64,000 nt of DNA from Bacteroides faecium. GTDB taxonomy: Bacteria > Bacteroidota > Bacteroidia > Bacteroidales > Bacteroidaceae. The notes beneath the pieces were generated by a model, which made no database searches, had not been told where the DNA came from, and saw nothing but the letters and a program-made list of their open reading frames with translations. Positions 1 to 8,760 of the stretch are shown here, one piece after another. Every line of letters starts with the position of its first letter. The first letter of the stretch is position 1. A program made the translations under genes and the position numbers. Where the stretch lies: NCBI RefSeq assembly GCF_012113595.1, contig NZ_CP050831.1:3782001-3846000 (forward strand), given 5' to 3'.

Positions 1-1226
1 ATTGCAATTTTGTGGTCATAAGCCCAAGCGCCGTTGACGGCAGGCCCGATGCCGGGGAAGTAGATGTATGGTGCCGCTTCCGGTTCCGGTTCTGCTGCTC
101 CGGCTTCCACGCTAACCGTCCATTGCTCCGGATTATTGAGGTCGATAATCAGCGTACATTCTCCCGTAGCCGGAACACTGACCGTTATATTTCCTGCTGT
201 TGCAGCTTCTCCAGTGCTGAATGTCAGTTGCCCGGTAGTTCCACCAAAAGCAAATGGAGTGTCTTTGGCTTTTGTATCGTCAATGGCATTATCGGAACCG
301 CTGACACTGGTATTGTTGTAGAACTTGCCTGTTCCTTGAAGCTGAATGTTGATATTCGTACCTTCCGTACCCGTAAATACACCTTTCCATTGGTTGTCCG
401 CACGGTTGTATTGCATGCTGATACCATCTATGCCGCTTACATTCAGTTCGGGCATCAACAAGGCGTTCCATTGCTTCTGAGTCGTATTTACATTCACGAA
501 ATAACATCCCGACTGACCGGGGAACCACATATCCCATGTTCCTTCTGCTGCGTCTGTTGTCAGCAAGAATGGAGTTCCTACTCCGCCGGATTGGGCTGTA
601 TGCCAGGTCGTTCCGTCAGCTTCCTGTACGTAGATGCCTTCCCAGGCTGCCGCTCCGAGGAATCCGCTGTACTGTCCGTCAGCATTTGCTGAATAGAAGT
701 CCAGACCGGAATCTTGACCACTACTCTTGTTGATAATGCTGGCGTAATGCATGTCAATAGGATAAGGAGTTACTGTGACTGCCACTGTATTGCTATATAC
801 AGGAGCGATGTTACTACCATTGCTTCCTGCCAGTCGGAAATAGAGAGGGGCGGCTTCTTCTGCCGGTGCATCCAGTTTGTAAGCAATGATATTCAGGGCA
901 GCGACTGTGTAACTTTTGGAAACTCCGTTTTCCGTAGACTCGATAATGCTGCCTGAAAAATCTTCAGACCGGGATACTTGTACGGTAGTTTGAATACCGC
1001 TGGTCACTTGATACCTCGGGTCGCTGATTTGCAATGTCTGGTCGCTCCAGGCAAGGGACAATGCATAGAGTTTTGCGGTAGCTTCCGTCAGTATAACGGC
1101 ATTGGTAGAAGCAATCAAGTCACTTTCCACCGGACTGGAGAGATAGAATTTGTCTCCGTCTTTCTCACACGCTCCTAATAACAGGAGTGCGGAAAGTAAA
1201 GCCAACAGGGTATTTATTTTTTTCAT
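1..1226 (-). CDS. SusE-like surface glycan-binding lipoprotein (3' part outside window)
   Basis: The minus-strand frame is open from ATG at 1226 to the window edge, about 408 codons, with no stop. The N-terminus is a lipoprotein signal ending LLLLGAC (Cys20), followed by acidic and polar residues that fit export to the cell surface. An N-terminal SusE-like immunoglobulin-type region (residues about 25-140) is followed by repeated beta-rich domains with conserved Trp and Gly, as in SusE/SusF-type glycan-binding proteins. It starts 23 bp after susD and is the third gene of the susC-susD-susE order, so it is probably co-transcribed. Its likely role is to hold glycan at the cell surface for the SusCD importer. 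The ligand cannot be read from the sequence. The C-terminus lies outside the window. Confidence 0.85.
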   Translation of the reverse strand, partial: MKKINTLLALLSALLLLGACEKDGDKFYLSSPVESDLIASTNAVILTEATAKLYALSLAWSDQTLQISDPRYQVTSGIQTTVQVSRSEDFSGSIIESTENGVSKSYTVAALNIIAYKLDAPAEEAAPLYFRLAGSNGSNIAPVYSNTVAVTVTPYPIDMHYASIINKSSGQDSGLDFYSANADGQYSGFLGAAAWEGIYVQEADGTTWHTAQSGGVGTPFLLTTDAAEGTWDMWFPGQSGCYFVNVNTTQKQWNALLMPELNVSGIDGISMQYNRADNQWKGVFTGTEGTNINIQLQGTGKFYNNTSVSGSDNAIDDTKAKDTPFAFGGTTGQLTFSTGEAATAGNITVSVPATGECTLIIDLNNPEQWTVSVEAGAAEPEPEAAPYIYFPGIGPAVNGAWAYDHKIA

Positions 1227-1249
1227 ATTGTTGTATCGAATAAGCATGG

Positions 1250-2827
1250 TTAATAGTTTTCATTGTATAGATTCGGGTTGGCGGTCAACTCGGTAGTCGG
1301 TATCGGGTAAATGTTGTACCGGCTGTTTACCGCTGTTCCCTCTTTTACGCCGCCTTTCCATTGCCATAGGTAGCCATTGGTGGTGAATACTCCGTAGCGG
1401 ATTAAGTCTGTACGGCGATGTCCTTCCCAGTAAAGCTCGCGGGCGCGTTCGTCCAAAATAAATGACAGGGTGATTTGACCTTCCTCTTTATTATTGCTGT
1501 CGTCACCATAAGCCCTTTCCTGGATTTGGTTGATATAACCTGCAACTTCTGTTGATGTTGTCCCGCTTCCACCCCGTACAAAGGCTTCTGCCATCATCAG
1601 ATACACATCTGCCAGGCGGAAAAGAGGATAGTCCGTATTGACGCCACCGTCTGCCGTATTCGAAGCTGTTTCTCCTGCGTCAGTCAGATTAGTCCATTTC
1701 TCTACAAAGTAACCGTTACTCTGGTCATCTATCTTATCCAGGTTCAGCGTTTGCCCGTCGGTGAAGAACATAGCTCGTTTATCTTCTTCTCCCGTGAACA
1801 GGGAAGGGATTTCTCCACGTACACGGAACATGCCCCAACCGCTTTTCACTCCGTAATCTTCCGGTTTCTGCAAGTCCGAAGTATTACTTACCGCACCACA
1901 GACAATGTAAGTGGAAGAACCCCATGATACGGTATGCGTAGCGTCTACCGGTAAGGTAAAGATAATTTCGTTAGCAGTACGTTTATCATTATCAGCGTTG
2001 AATAACTTGCTATAATCATCTTCCAGCGAGTATCCCTGTTTGATGACTTCTTTGCAAGCGCTGATGCATTCGGTATATTTCGGTGTATTGATGTAAACTT
2101 CCGCATTCAGATACAGTTTAGCTAATAAGGTGTAAGCAGCTCCTTGGGAAGCCCGTCCGTAAGGACAGTCGGCTTTGTCGAGCATATCACCGGTGATGCT
2201 TGTCAGTTCCGATTCAATATAGCTGAAAACCTGTGCAGCCGTATAGCGCGGGGGCAGATAGCCGACAGTCGGGTCATTCTCTGTTACAAACGGGATATTG
2301 CGGAACAAATCCATTGCATGATAGTAGAACAAGGCACGCATGAAACGGGCTTCGGCACGGTAATGGCGGATTTCAGTCTGTTCCTGCTCTGTGAACCGGG
2401 CAATTGTTTCATCCGTAGTATTGCGGAGAAATTCGTTGCACAATGCAATGTTGTAATAAATACGGTAGTACATATCTGATACCCAAGGGTCGTTGGCATC
2501 CCAACTCAAGTAAGTCAGACCGGTAACGTTATCGCCCGACAGCCAGGTAGAAGCTACTTCGTCTGTTCCACATTCCTGTAGATTGAAGAAGCAACGCATA
2601 TAATCCTGTCCACTGTTACTGCTCAAATCCGGGTCACCGCTTTTTTCCTGACCTGTGGTCACCATGGCAGCGTATATTTTGCCTAAAACGGCTTTATAAT
2701 TATCGGCGCTTGTATAAATCGTAGAAGATGTTTCGTCTTCATGCGGATATTGGTCTAAGTCGCCTATACAGGAACTCAATAGCAATGCGCTGCAAAAATA
2801 GAAGGCTGTATATAATATCTTTTTCAT
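1250..2827 (-). CDS. SusD/RagB-family nutrient-uptake lipoprotein
   Basis: 525 residues, a normal SusD length. A lipoprotein signal ends LLLSSC (Cys20). The SusD-like N-terminal region contains the family pattern YYNIALCNEFLRN and RHYRAEARFMRALFYYHAMD. The C-terminal RagB/SusD domain carries DYPLFRLADVYLMMAEA and ILDERARELYWEGHRRTDLIRYG, which are hallmark motifs. It sits 22 bp after susC. Members of the family form the lid of the SusC pore and bind oligosaccharide on the outer leaflet. The remembered synteny with BT4670 suggests pectic beta-1,4-galactan as substrate, but this is an inference only. Confidence 0.95.
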   Translation of the reverse strand: MKKILYTAFYFCSALLLSSCIGDLDQYPHEDETSSTIYTSADNYKAVLGKIYAAMVTTGQEKSGDPDLSSNSGQDYMRCFFNLQECGTDEVASTWLSGDNVTGLTYLSWDANDPWVSDMYYRIYYNIALCNEFLRNTTDETIARFTEQEQTEIRHYRAEARFMRALFYYHAMDLFRNIPFVTENDPTVGYLPPRYTAAQVFSYIESELTSITGDMLDKADCPYGRASQGAAYTLLAKLYLNAEVYINTPKYTECISACKEVIKQGYSLEDDYSKLFNADNDKRTANEIIFTLPVDATHTVSWGSSTYIVCGAVSNTSDLQKPEDYGVKSGWGMFRVRGEIPSLFTGEEDKRAMFFTDGQTLNLDKIDDQSNGYFVEKWTNLTDAGETASNTADGGVNTDYPLFRLADVYLMMAEAFVRGGSGTTSTEVAGYINQIQERAYGDDSNNKEEGQITLSFILDERARELYWEGHRRTDLIRYGVFTTNGYLWQWKGGVKEGTAVNSRYNIYPIPTTELTANPNLYNENY

Positions 2828-2849
2828 GATTCGCTTGTTTTTAAAGGAT

Positions 2850-5825
2850 TTAGAAGTTGAAACCTACATTAAGTGAGAATGTACGTGGACGAGGGTAGAA
2901 GGAATTATCCACTCCGTCGGGCACTTCCGGGTCTACGCCGCTGTACTTCGTGATGCAGAATACATTCTGAACCATTGCACTGACATTCAGGCTGCATCCC
3001 TTGCAAATTTTCCCGAAGTTGTAGTTCAGTGACAAGTTATCCATTTTCAGGAAAGAAGCATTCTCTATATAATAATCGGACAAGTATTGGCGGGACTTGA
3101 ATCCGGTTTCCAGATAACTGGTCGACAGGTTGTTCAACTGATAAGAGTTGTAGCTCACTGTTTCCCAAGCTCCGGCATTCATTGCCATGGCATTGTAGAC
3201 GTAGTTACCAATATTGGCACGCAGACTGGTGTTTAATGTCCATTTCTTCCAGCGAAGGGAAGTGCTGAAACCGAGGATATAGTCGGGAGCGGGAGAGTGG
3301 TAACGGTATAAGTCTTCCGTGTTGATTTCCCCGTCTCCATTAAGGTCGACGTAAGCGCCTTCTACGGGCTTCCCGGTCTTTTCGTCATAGAGTTGGTGAT
3401 ACACGTAGAACATATAAGGAGCGTATCCTTCGGTCAATGTCTGCACTTGATAGCTGTCGATGGTTGGGCCGACTGAAGTATTTGTGGCGGCAGCACCGGC
3501 AACGAGCGACAGGTTCTTTACTTTCATCTTCTGCCATGTCATATTGAAACTGACATCCCAGTTCCAGTCTTTTGTCTGAACAGGTGTTGCGTTTATACTG
3601 AATTCGATACCCTGGCTGTCCACATTTCCTACGTTCGTAGTGATATTACGGTCGAAAGTCGTTCCGGCAGCAGCGGGAACCGTGGCAATCAAGTCCTTTG
3701 TCTGGCGGGTGTAGTAGTCGAAGCTACCCGTAATCCGGTCTTTCAGAAACCCGAAGTCGAATCCGACATTCCAGGAAGTAGTCGTTTCCCATTTCAAATC
3801 GGGCACGTACGAACTGGGACGATAGGTATGAATGTATCCGTTTCCCATACTGGCTTCCGCGCCATTCTGGCTCTGAGTGTAGATAGGCAGGTAATTGTAG
3901 TTGCCGATGCCGTCCTGCTGTCCGGTCACACCGTAGCTGGCACGGATTTTCAGGTTGCTCAATACCTTATTCTCTTTCAGGAAAGACTCTTCCATCACTC
4001 TCCAACCCAAAGCTACCGAAGGGAAAGTACCCCAACGCACATTCTTGGCAAAGCGTGAAGTAGCGTCCCGGCGTACGGTAGTAGTCAGCATATAGCGTGA
4101 GTTGAATGAATAATTCAGACGACCGTAGTAGGAGAGTAATACGTGGCGTTCGTCCTTCGCTTTGGATGTCTTTTGTATTTCTCCCAATGTATTCATTTCG
4201 CTATAAAGCGGAGTGGTCGATTTCCAGTACTGATAGTCATAACCGGCTGTCATGTCAAAACTGCTATTGATAGATTCGACGAGTTTGTTGTAATTGGCGT
4301 ATAGGGTGAGCAGGCGGTTCTCTTTCTTTTCAGGTCCGTAGCTGTAATCCAGACCGGAAGTATTGTAGTTCTGTGCCGCTTCTGCCGGGACATATACGCT
4401 GCCTTTACCTTGCGCATAGTCATAACCCAGCGTAGCGTGCAGTTTCAGGTCGGGGAAGAAATGAACACGGTAATCCGCGTCGACATTTCCGATAAAACGT
4501 CTTACGTTACTTTGAGAATCATTCATCTTGATAAGTCCTACGGGATTCATCACGGCTCCGTTGACAGGAGCGCCCGTGTTGTCCGTCGCTTCCGTATATC
4601 CGCCGAAGGTATCCAGTCCTGAATAAACAGGGATGGTCGGGTTCATGGTAGTGGCAGCCCAAATAGCGGATGTGTTTCCGAATGTGTTGTTATTGATAGA
4701 ACCTTTGGCGTTGATGTTCAACTTCAGGTGGTCTTTGAAGAAAGAAGGAGTCAGCATAATGCTTCCCGTATAGCGTTCCGCATTGTCTGTGCGTAGCAGA
4801 CCGCTTTGGTTATAATAACCTACCGACACACGGAACGGCCAGTTCCTGGCAATCTTTCCGGAGATGCTCAGATTGTTGTCCGTACCGAAAGCATTTTGAT
4901 AAATCTCATCGTTCCAATCCGTGCGGGCTGTCCCCAAGAGAGCTTGCTGCGCAGAAGTTCCTTGTGTCCGAATCGTGTTGACAAACTGGTCGTAGCTCAA
5001 CATATCCGCCAGTTTGGTACGTGTCTGAATGGAGTTGGTAGTGCTGAATGTGATTTGCAGTTTGTCCGAAGTCCCTTTCTTGGTAGTGATGAGGATTACC
5101 CCGTTGGATGCACGCGAGCCGTAGATAGCGGTGGAAGAAGCATCTTTCAGAATAGTCATGCTTTCAATGTCGTTCGGGTTGATGAGGCTCAGGAAGTTTC
5201 CGTCGTTGCCGCTGATACCGCCCTGTTCCAAAGGAACACCGTCCAATACAATCAGCGGGTCGTTGCTGGCATTCAGTGACGCACCGCCGCGTACGCGAAT
5301 CGTACTTCCCGCCGTGGGCGAACCGCTGTTGGACATAATCTGCACACCGGAGATTTTACCGTTAATCAGTTGCTCGGGAGAGCTGACCAGTCCCATATTG
5401 AAATCTTTGCTGCTGACGTTTGTAACCGAACCGGTCAGGTCACTCTTGCGTTGCGTACCATATCCGATAACGACTACGTCACTTAATACCTGTGAATCGC
5501 TTTTCATCTGTACGTTCAATACAGAGCCGCTTGCAGGAAGGGCTACGACTTTTGTTTCGTATCCTACGTAAGAGAATTGCAACTCTTTGTTGCCTTGCGG
5601 TACGTTCAATGTGTAGTTACCGTCAAAGTCGGTAACCGTACCGGTGGAAGTGCCCACGATAAGGATACTTACTCCAATCATCGGTTCTTTGTTCTCATCA
5701 ATCACTTGTCCGGTGATTTTCTTTCCTGCCTGTTGGGCAAAGGCAGGAATCGTGCCCCCTAAAAAGGCTGTACACAACATTAGTAGTACAGTCAGATGGC
5801 GTAGATTTAAGATGTTACTGTTCAT
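2850..5825 (-). CDS. SusC/RagA TonB-dependent outer-membrane transporter
   Basis: 991 residues. A signal peptide ends near AFAQQ, then a carboxypeptidase-regulatory-like domain (about 35-115, GQVIDENKEPMIGVSI), a plug domain (about 130-240, with DVVVIGYGTQRKSDLTGSV and GASLNASNDPLIVLDG), then a beta-barrel ending in the aromatic NVGFNF. This is the usual SusC layout. It imports oligosaccharide through the outer membrane using TonB energy, with the SusD lipoprotein encoded next. No TAnnTTTG box was found in the 122 bp before the start. Transcription may come from an unrecognised HTCS-dependent promoter or read through from the upstream hydrolase gene across the 22-bp repeat array. Confidence 0.96.
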   Translation of the reverse strand: MNSNILNLRHLTVLLMLCTAFLGGTIPAFAQQAGKKITGQVIDENKEPMIGVSILIVGTSTGTVTDFDGNYTLNVPQGNKELQFSYVGYETKVVALPASGSVLNVQMKSDSQVLSDVVVIGYGTQRKSDLTGSVTNVSSKDFNMGLVSSPEQLINGKISGVQIMSNSGSPTAGSTIRVRGGASLNASNDPLIVLDGVPLEQGGISGNDGNFLSLINPNDIESMTILKDASSTAIYGSRASNGVILITTKKGTSDKLQITFSTTNSIQTRTKLADMLSYDQFVNTIRTQGTSAQQALLGTARTDWNDEIYQNAFGTDNNLSISGKIARNWPFRVSVGYYNQSGLLRTDNAERYTGSIMLTPSFFKDHLKLNINAKGSINNNTFGNTSAIWAATTMNPTIPVYSGLDTFGGYTEATDNTGAPVNGAVMNPVGLIKMNDSQSNVRRFIGNVDADYRVHFFPDLKLHATLGYDYAQGKGSVYVPAEAAQNYNTSGLDYSYGPEKKENRLLTLYANYNKLVESINSSFDMTAGYDYQYWKSTTPLYSEMNTLGEIQKTSKAKDERHVLLSYYGRLNYSFNSRYMLTTTVRRDATSRFAKNVRWGTFPSVALGWRVMEESFLKENKVLSNLKIRASYGVTGQQDGIGNYNYLPIYTQSQNGAEASMGNGYIHTYRPSSYVPDLKWETTTSWNVGFDFGFLKDRITGSFDYYTRQTKDLIATVPAAAGTTFDRNITTNVGNVDSQGIEFSINATPVQTKDWNWDVSFNMTWQKMKVKNLSLVAGAAATNTSVGPTIDSYQVQTLTEGYAPYMFYVYHQLYDEKTGKPVEGAYVDLNGDGEINTEDLYRYHSPAPDYILGFSTSLRWKKWTLNTSLRANIGNYVYNAMAMNAGAWETVSYNSYQLNNLSTSYLETGFKSRQYLSDYYIENASFLKMDNLSLNYNFGKICKGCSLNVSAMVQNVFCITKYSGVDPEVPDGVDNSFYPRPRTFSLNVGFNF

Positions 5826-5947
5826 AATTAGTGTGTTATTGATATTTATTTGTTATTATTTTTATCTTCATGGTTTTTAAAAAGCATTTTCTCCTTATTT
5901 GCTTTTTATACCCCTTCACAAGTATCCTGCGAAAGGTTTCGGTTCGG

Positions 5948-6035
5948 CACCGAGGAAGGCATCGTTCCTCACCGGGGAACGACCCGTTGCTCACCGAGGA
6001 ACGGGTGCTTCGACACCGAGGAATCGGCAGCTCTC
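5948..6035. repeat. 22-bp-period array C, four CACCGAGGAA units
   Basis: The decamer CACCGAGGAA begins at 5948, 5992 and 6014, with the variant CACCGGGGAA at 5970: four units exactly 22 bp apart. The last unit ends one base before the stop codon of the hydrolase gene. The bases around the cores form palindromes whose arms differ but stay complementary: CGTTCC/GGAACG (5963-5981) and CCCGTT/AACGGG (5983-6005). The first and last units keep only a short TTC/GAA pairing. The array lies in the 210-bp gap between the hydrolase gene and susC and would be transcribed with them. Its function is unknown. Operator array, mRNA structure, or dispersed repeat are all possible. Confidence 0.8.
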
Positions 6036-8645
6036 TTATTCCAACCAGATTTCCCCAATCTCTATTGTTGCTTTTGTCTTATCTTTTCCTGATATTGATA
6101 ATTCCAGTTTCTCAATCTTTTCCGGTTGGAAAGGAATTTCCGTCTTCGGGTGGAAATATTGTTTCAGGAATGTCGGATAAGCTATGGGCAACAAAGCCGT
6201 ATCCGTCTGACGCAACTCTTTCAGAGGTATCCGTATGATACCGTCTGCTGACGGAGCAGAGCAGAGACTTTTGTAAGTGTATCCGTCCGAAGTGACGAAC
6301 CCTGCGCTGAATCCTTGCGGAAGAGGCTTGTCGCGGTTTACACGGATGCAGAGTGTAGTGCAGGTTCTTGCTTTATCTTTTCTTCCTTCGATTTTATCTT
6401 TTACAAATGTGCGGAGAAAGTATTGCGGATTCTCTCCTTTCGGTGTGAAACAGAATCGGAGCAACGGCTTCTCAATCGGAGAAGAATCAAGCAACGTACG
6501 TTGCAGGTCGTTCCATTCGGGAAGCGTATATGCTTCTATTTTGCTATATGTATCCGTGATTGCCAGTAGTTGTATCGCACTGCCTGGGGCGACAACACGG
6601 GTAGTCCAGTATGAATCGGAAGTGTAGTTCCAGTCCAATGGAGTTCCTTTGATTCCCGAAGAACTTCCGGTGACGGAGTTTCCTACGGGATAAGTACGGG
6701 TGCTGTCGCCCCGGCAGACGATGATGTTATACCTGAAACAACCTTCTTTTATTTCTGTGGCAGGCAGGATTGCCTGATATGTATAGCCACTTGTACGTTT
6801 CATCTTTATGTACGGATTATACTCGTTCCAGAAAGAAGCTTTGTCCGTATAGATAATGACGGAATCCGGAAAAACGTTTCCTATTACTTGTGCGTTAATA
6901 GTCAACGCTTTGCCTGCCTCAACAGTTGTTGCTGGAGTATGAGTGACTTTATAATCCATAGTGCGGGGAGCGGGAGCGAAAAACTCTCCGATTCGAATCG
7001 AATTCCATTGGGAATCAGCATTCCAACTCTGCTTCGGGGTACAATCGTTGCGCTTCAACAGATAAACACCCGGACGAAGGTCATGAATCACTCCGTTCGT
7101 TACCTTTTCTTCCTTTCGGTCATTCTCCTTATTGAGAGCAGTAAGAGTAAACGTCTTTCCCAAATCAGGAATTTGTAAAGCCATGTCCCAAGTGCCATAG
7201 ATGATGCTGACTACTTCTTTTTCGAGTGACGGTTTAGCAAAAGGGTCATTGACTACTATCGCGTCCGGCATTACTTCGAGCCGCCATATCCCCGCTTCAA
7301 GACAATCAATAAAATAAGCTCCCGTACCCTCATAGCCTACTACCGGTGAACTGCCGCATCCGGCAATTGAAACCAGCTTTGATGCATCTCTGGGCTGTGT
7401 ATTTGTCTGATTGGAGTAGTAAAACTTCTCTCCATTGTTCAACTCACTCAAATCTTCCGTATAACTGACGCGAAAGCCGTCACCGAATATAGTATCCTGT
7501 GGATAGCTCCCATACGATTCTCCTCTTTTCAAACTTCGTGCAGCTTCAGCAGCGATTTTCATACTGATAGCCTTATTCGGGGTATAGGCGAGATTCAGAA
7601 AATGAGTCTGATACTCCGTATTGGCGGACGCAATGTCTATCGGGTCGTAGGCAAACTGCGTAATCCATTGGAAACCTGCTGTGCGGAAAGTACGCGCCAT
7701 AGCCGGATACATATAAGAATACATAATATCCGCCGGGTCAAATTCATAAATCATCCGTGCTTTCTTGTTGAATCCTTTCACCTTATCAGCGAAAGGAATG
7801 TCATAACGGTCTACGTAAGGGAGAAAATTCCCTTGTTGCGTCTGTCCGGATACCAGCCCGATAGGATACCACTGGTAGGTCGTTCCTTGAATGGCTGTCT
7901 CGTAGTAAGCATCTACCACATATCCGTTGTGGCTTACATTATAGAATACAGGCTTACGGTTTCCTGTTTTATCGACCGCTTTCAGCATCCGGTTGATATA
8001 TGCCTTAACGTCTTCTTTTGTGCCGGAGTGGCAAGGTTCGTTATTAATCTCGAATCCTACTATGGACGGGTCATCCTTATAAGCCAATCCGGTGTAAGGA
8101 TTGGTATGTTTCACGAGGTCGTAAAGATACGTTTCCTGTGCGGCGATAGCTTCCGGGTTGGAGTGCATATCGCATTTATCATATTTATAAGAGAAACCAC
8201 CGGTCTGTATATTCCGTTCGGGGTATCCGTTTCCAAAGTTAGTCTGTGCAGTGATGACAATATGGATATTGCGCTCTTTGAGTTTGGCAATCAGGTAATC
8301 CATGAGGTCGAGATGTTCGTTTTCAAGGAGATTTCCTTGCCCGTCGGTCAGTTCCACATCCCATAGATGAATACGGTAAGCATTTAGTCCCAGGTGGGAG
8401 ATATGATATACATCTTTATCTATGGCAGTTTTGCGGTCAAGTCCCAAATAACCGAGTGCGCGGTAGGCATGGGCAAAAGGCAGGGTATAGTTCACTCCGA
8501 AGAAAGAAGCTTCCTCGCGGGTGTCGCTCCAGCGCATCACTCCGTTTCCGTCTATATATATAATAGGTGTGGAAGTTGATTTCGCCTGTGTATTGACAAA
8601 GGAGAATAACAAACTAATGAAAGTAAGGATAAACAGTCTTTTCAT
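6036..8645 (-). CDS. Secreted clan GH-A (GH5-like) glycoside hydrolase with C-terminal beta domains
   Basis: 869 residues with a signal peptide (about 1-21). The first 400 residues look like a clan GH-A TIM barrel: GVNYTLPFAHAY near residue 50, the acid/base motif FEINNEP with Glu203, and a likely nucleophile in MIYEFDPAD with Glu301. Residues about 400-869 look like beta-sandwich modules. It lacks a lipobox, so periplasmic location or secretion is likely. It lies between the HTCS gene and susC on the same strand, which marks it as a PUL member. Its place matches BT4672 in the remembered B. theta synteny. The family is only judged from motifs, and the substrate is not determined. Confidence 0.8.
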   Translation of the reverse strand: MKRLFILTFISLLFSFVNTQAKSTSTPIIYIDGNGVMRWSDTREEASFFGVNYTLPFAHAYRALGYLGLDRKTAIDKDVYHISHLGLNAYRIHLWDVELTDGQGNLLENEHLDLMDYLIAKLKERNIHIVITAQTNFGNGYPERNIQTGGFSYKYDKCDMHSNPEAIAAQETYLYDLVKHTNPYTGLAYKDDPSIVGFEINNEPCHSGTKEDVKAYINRMLKAVDKTGNRKPVFYNVSHNGYVVDAYYETAIQGTTYQWYPIGLVSGQTQQGNFLPYVDRYDIPFADKVKGFNKKARMIYEFDPADIMYSYMYPAMARTFRTAGFQWITQFAYDPIDIASANTEYQTHFLNLAYTPNKAISMKIAAEAARSLKRGESYGSYPQDTIFGDGFRVSYTEDLSELNNGEKFYYSNQTNTQPRDASKLVSIAGCGSSPVVGYEGTGAYFIDCLEAGIWRLEVMPDAIVVNDPFAKPSLEKEVVSIIYGTWDMALQIPDLGKTFTLTALNKENDRKEEKVTNGVIHDLRPGVYLLKRNDCTPKQSWNADSQWNSIRIGEFFAPAPRTMDYKVTHTPATTVEAGKALTINAQVIGNVFPDSVIIYTDKASFWNEYNPYIKMKRTSGYTYQAILPATEIKEGCFRYNIIVCRGDSTRTYPVGNSVTGSSSGIKGTPLDWNYTSDSYWTTRVVAPGSAIQLLAITDTYSKIEAYTLPEWNDLQRTLLDSSPIEKPLLRFCFTPKGENPQYFLRTFVKDKIEGRKDKARTCTTLCIRVNRDKPLPQGFSAGFVTSDGYTYKSLCSAPSADGIIRIPLKELRQTDTALLPIAYPTFLKQYFHPKTEIPFQPEKIEKLELSISGKDKTKATIEIGEIWLE

Positions 8646-8684
8646 GCTATCAAATTTATCGGTTTATTGATAGCGACAAAGGTA
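8646..8684 (-). promoter_or_regulatory. -7 box and inverted repeat before the hydrolase gene
   Basis: Read on the minus strand, TACCTTTG at 8677-8684 matches the Bacteroides -7 consensus TAnnTTTG. No TTTG lies at the usual 19-21 bp spacing. Between it and the start codon is an inverted repeat, GCTATCAA (8646-8653) and TTGATAGC (8667-8674), abutting the ATG. This could be an operator or a leader hairpin over the ribosome-binding region. Confidence 0.5.
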
Positions 8685-8760
8685 ATTTATTGGCAAATCC
8701 ACTGAAAGCACAGATTGGACATATAAGGATAAAAATAGGACGAAACGCACTAGAATACCC

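Noticed and set aside
12..1178. Several plus-strand open frames opposite the first gene
   Set aside because: They lie opposite a complete minus-strand lipoprotein frame that is open over the whole length and fits the susC-susD-susE order.
5870..6238. Plus-strand open frames of 80-122 codons across the susC leader
   Set aside because: They cross the 22-bp repeat array and run into the antisense of the hydrolase gene. They have no protein-like features.
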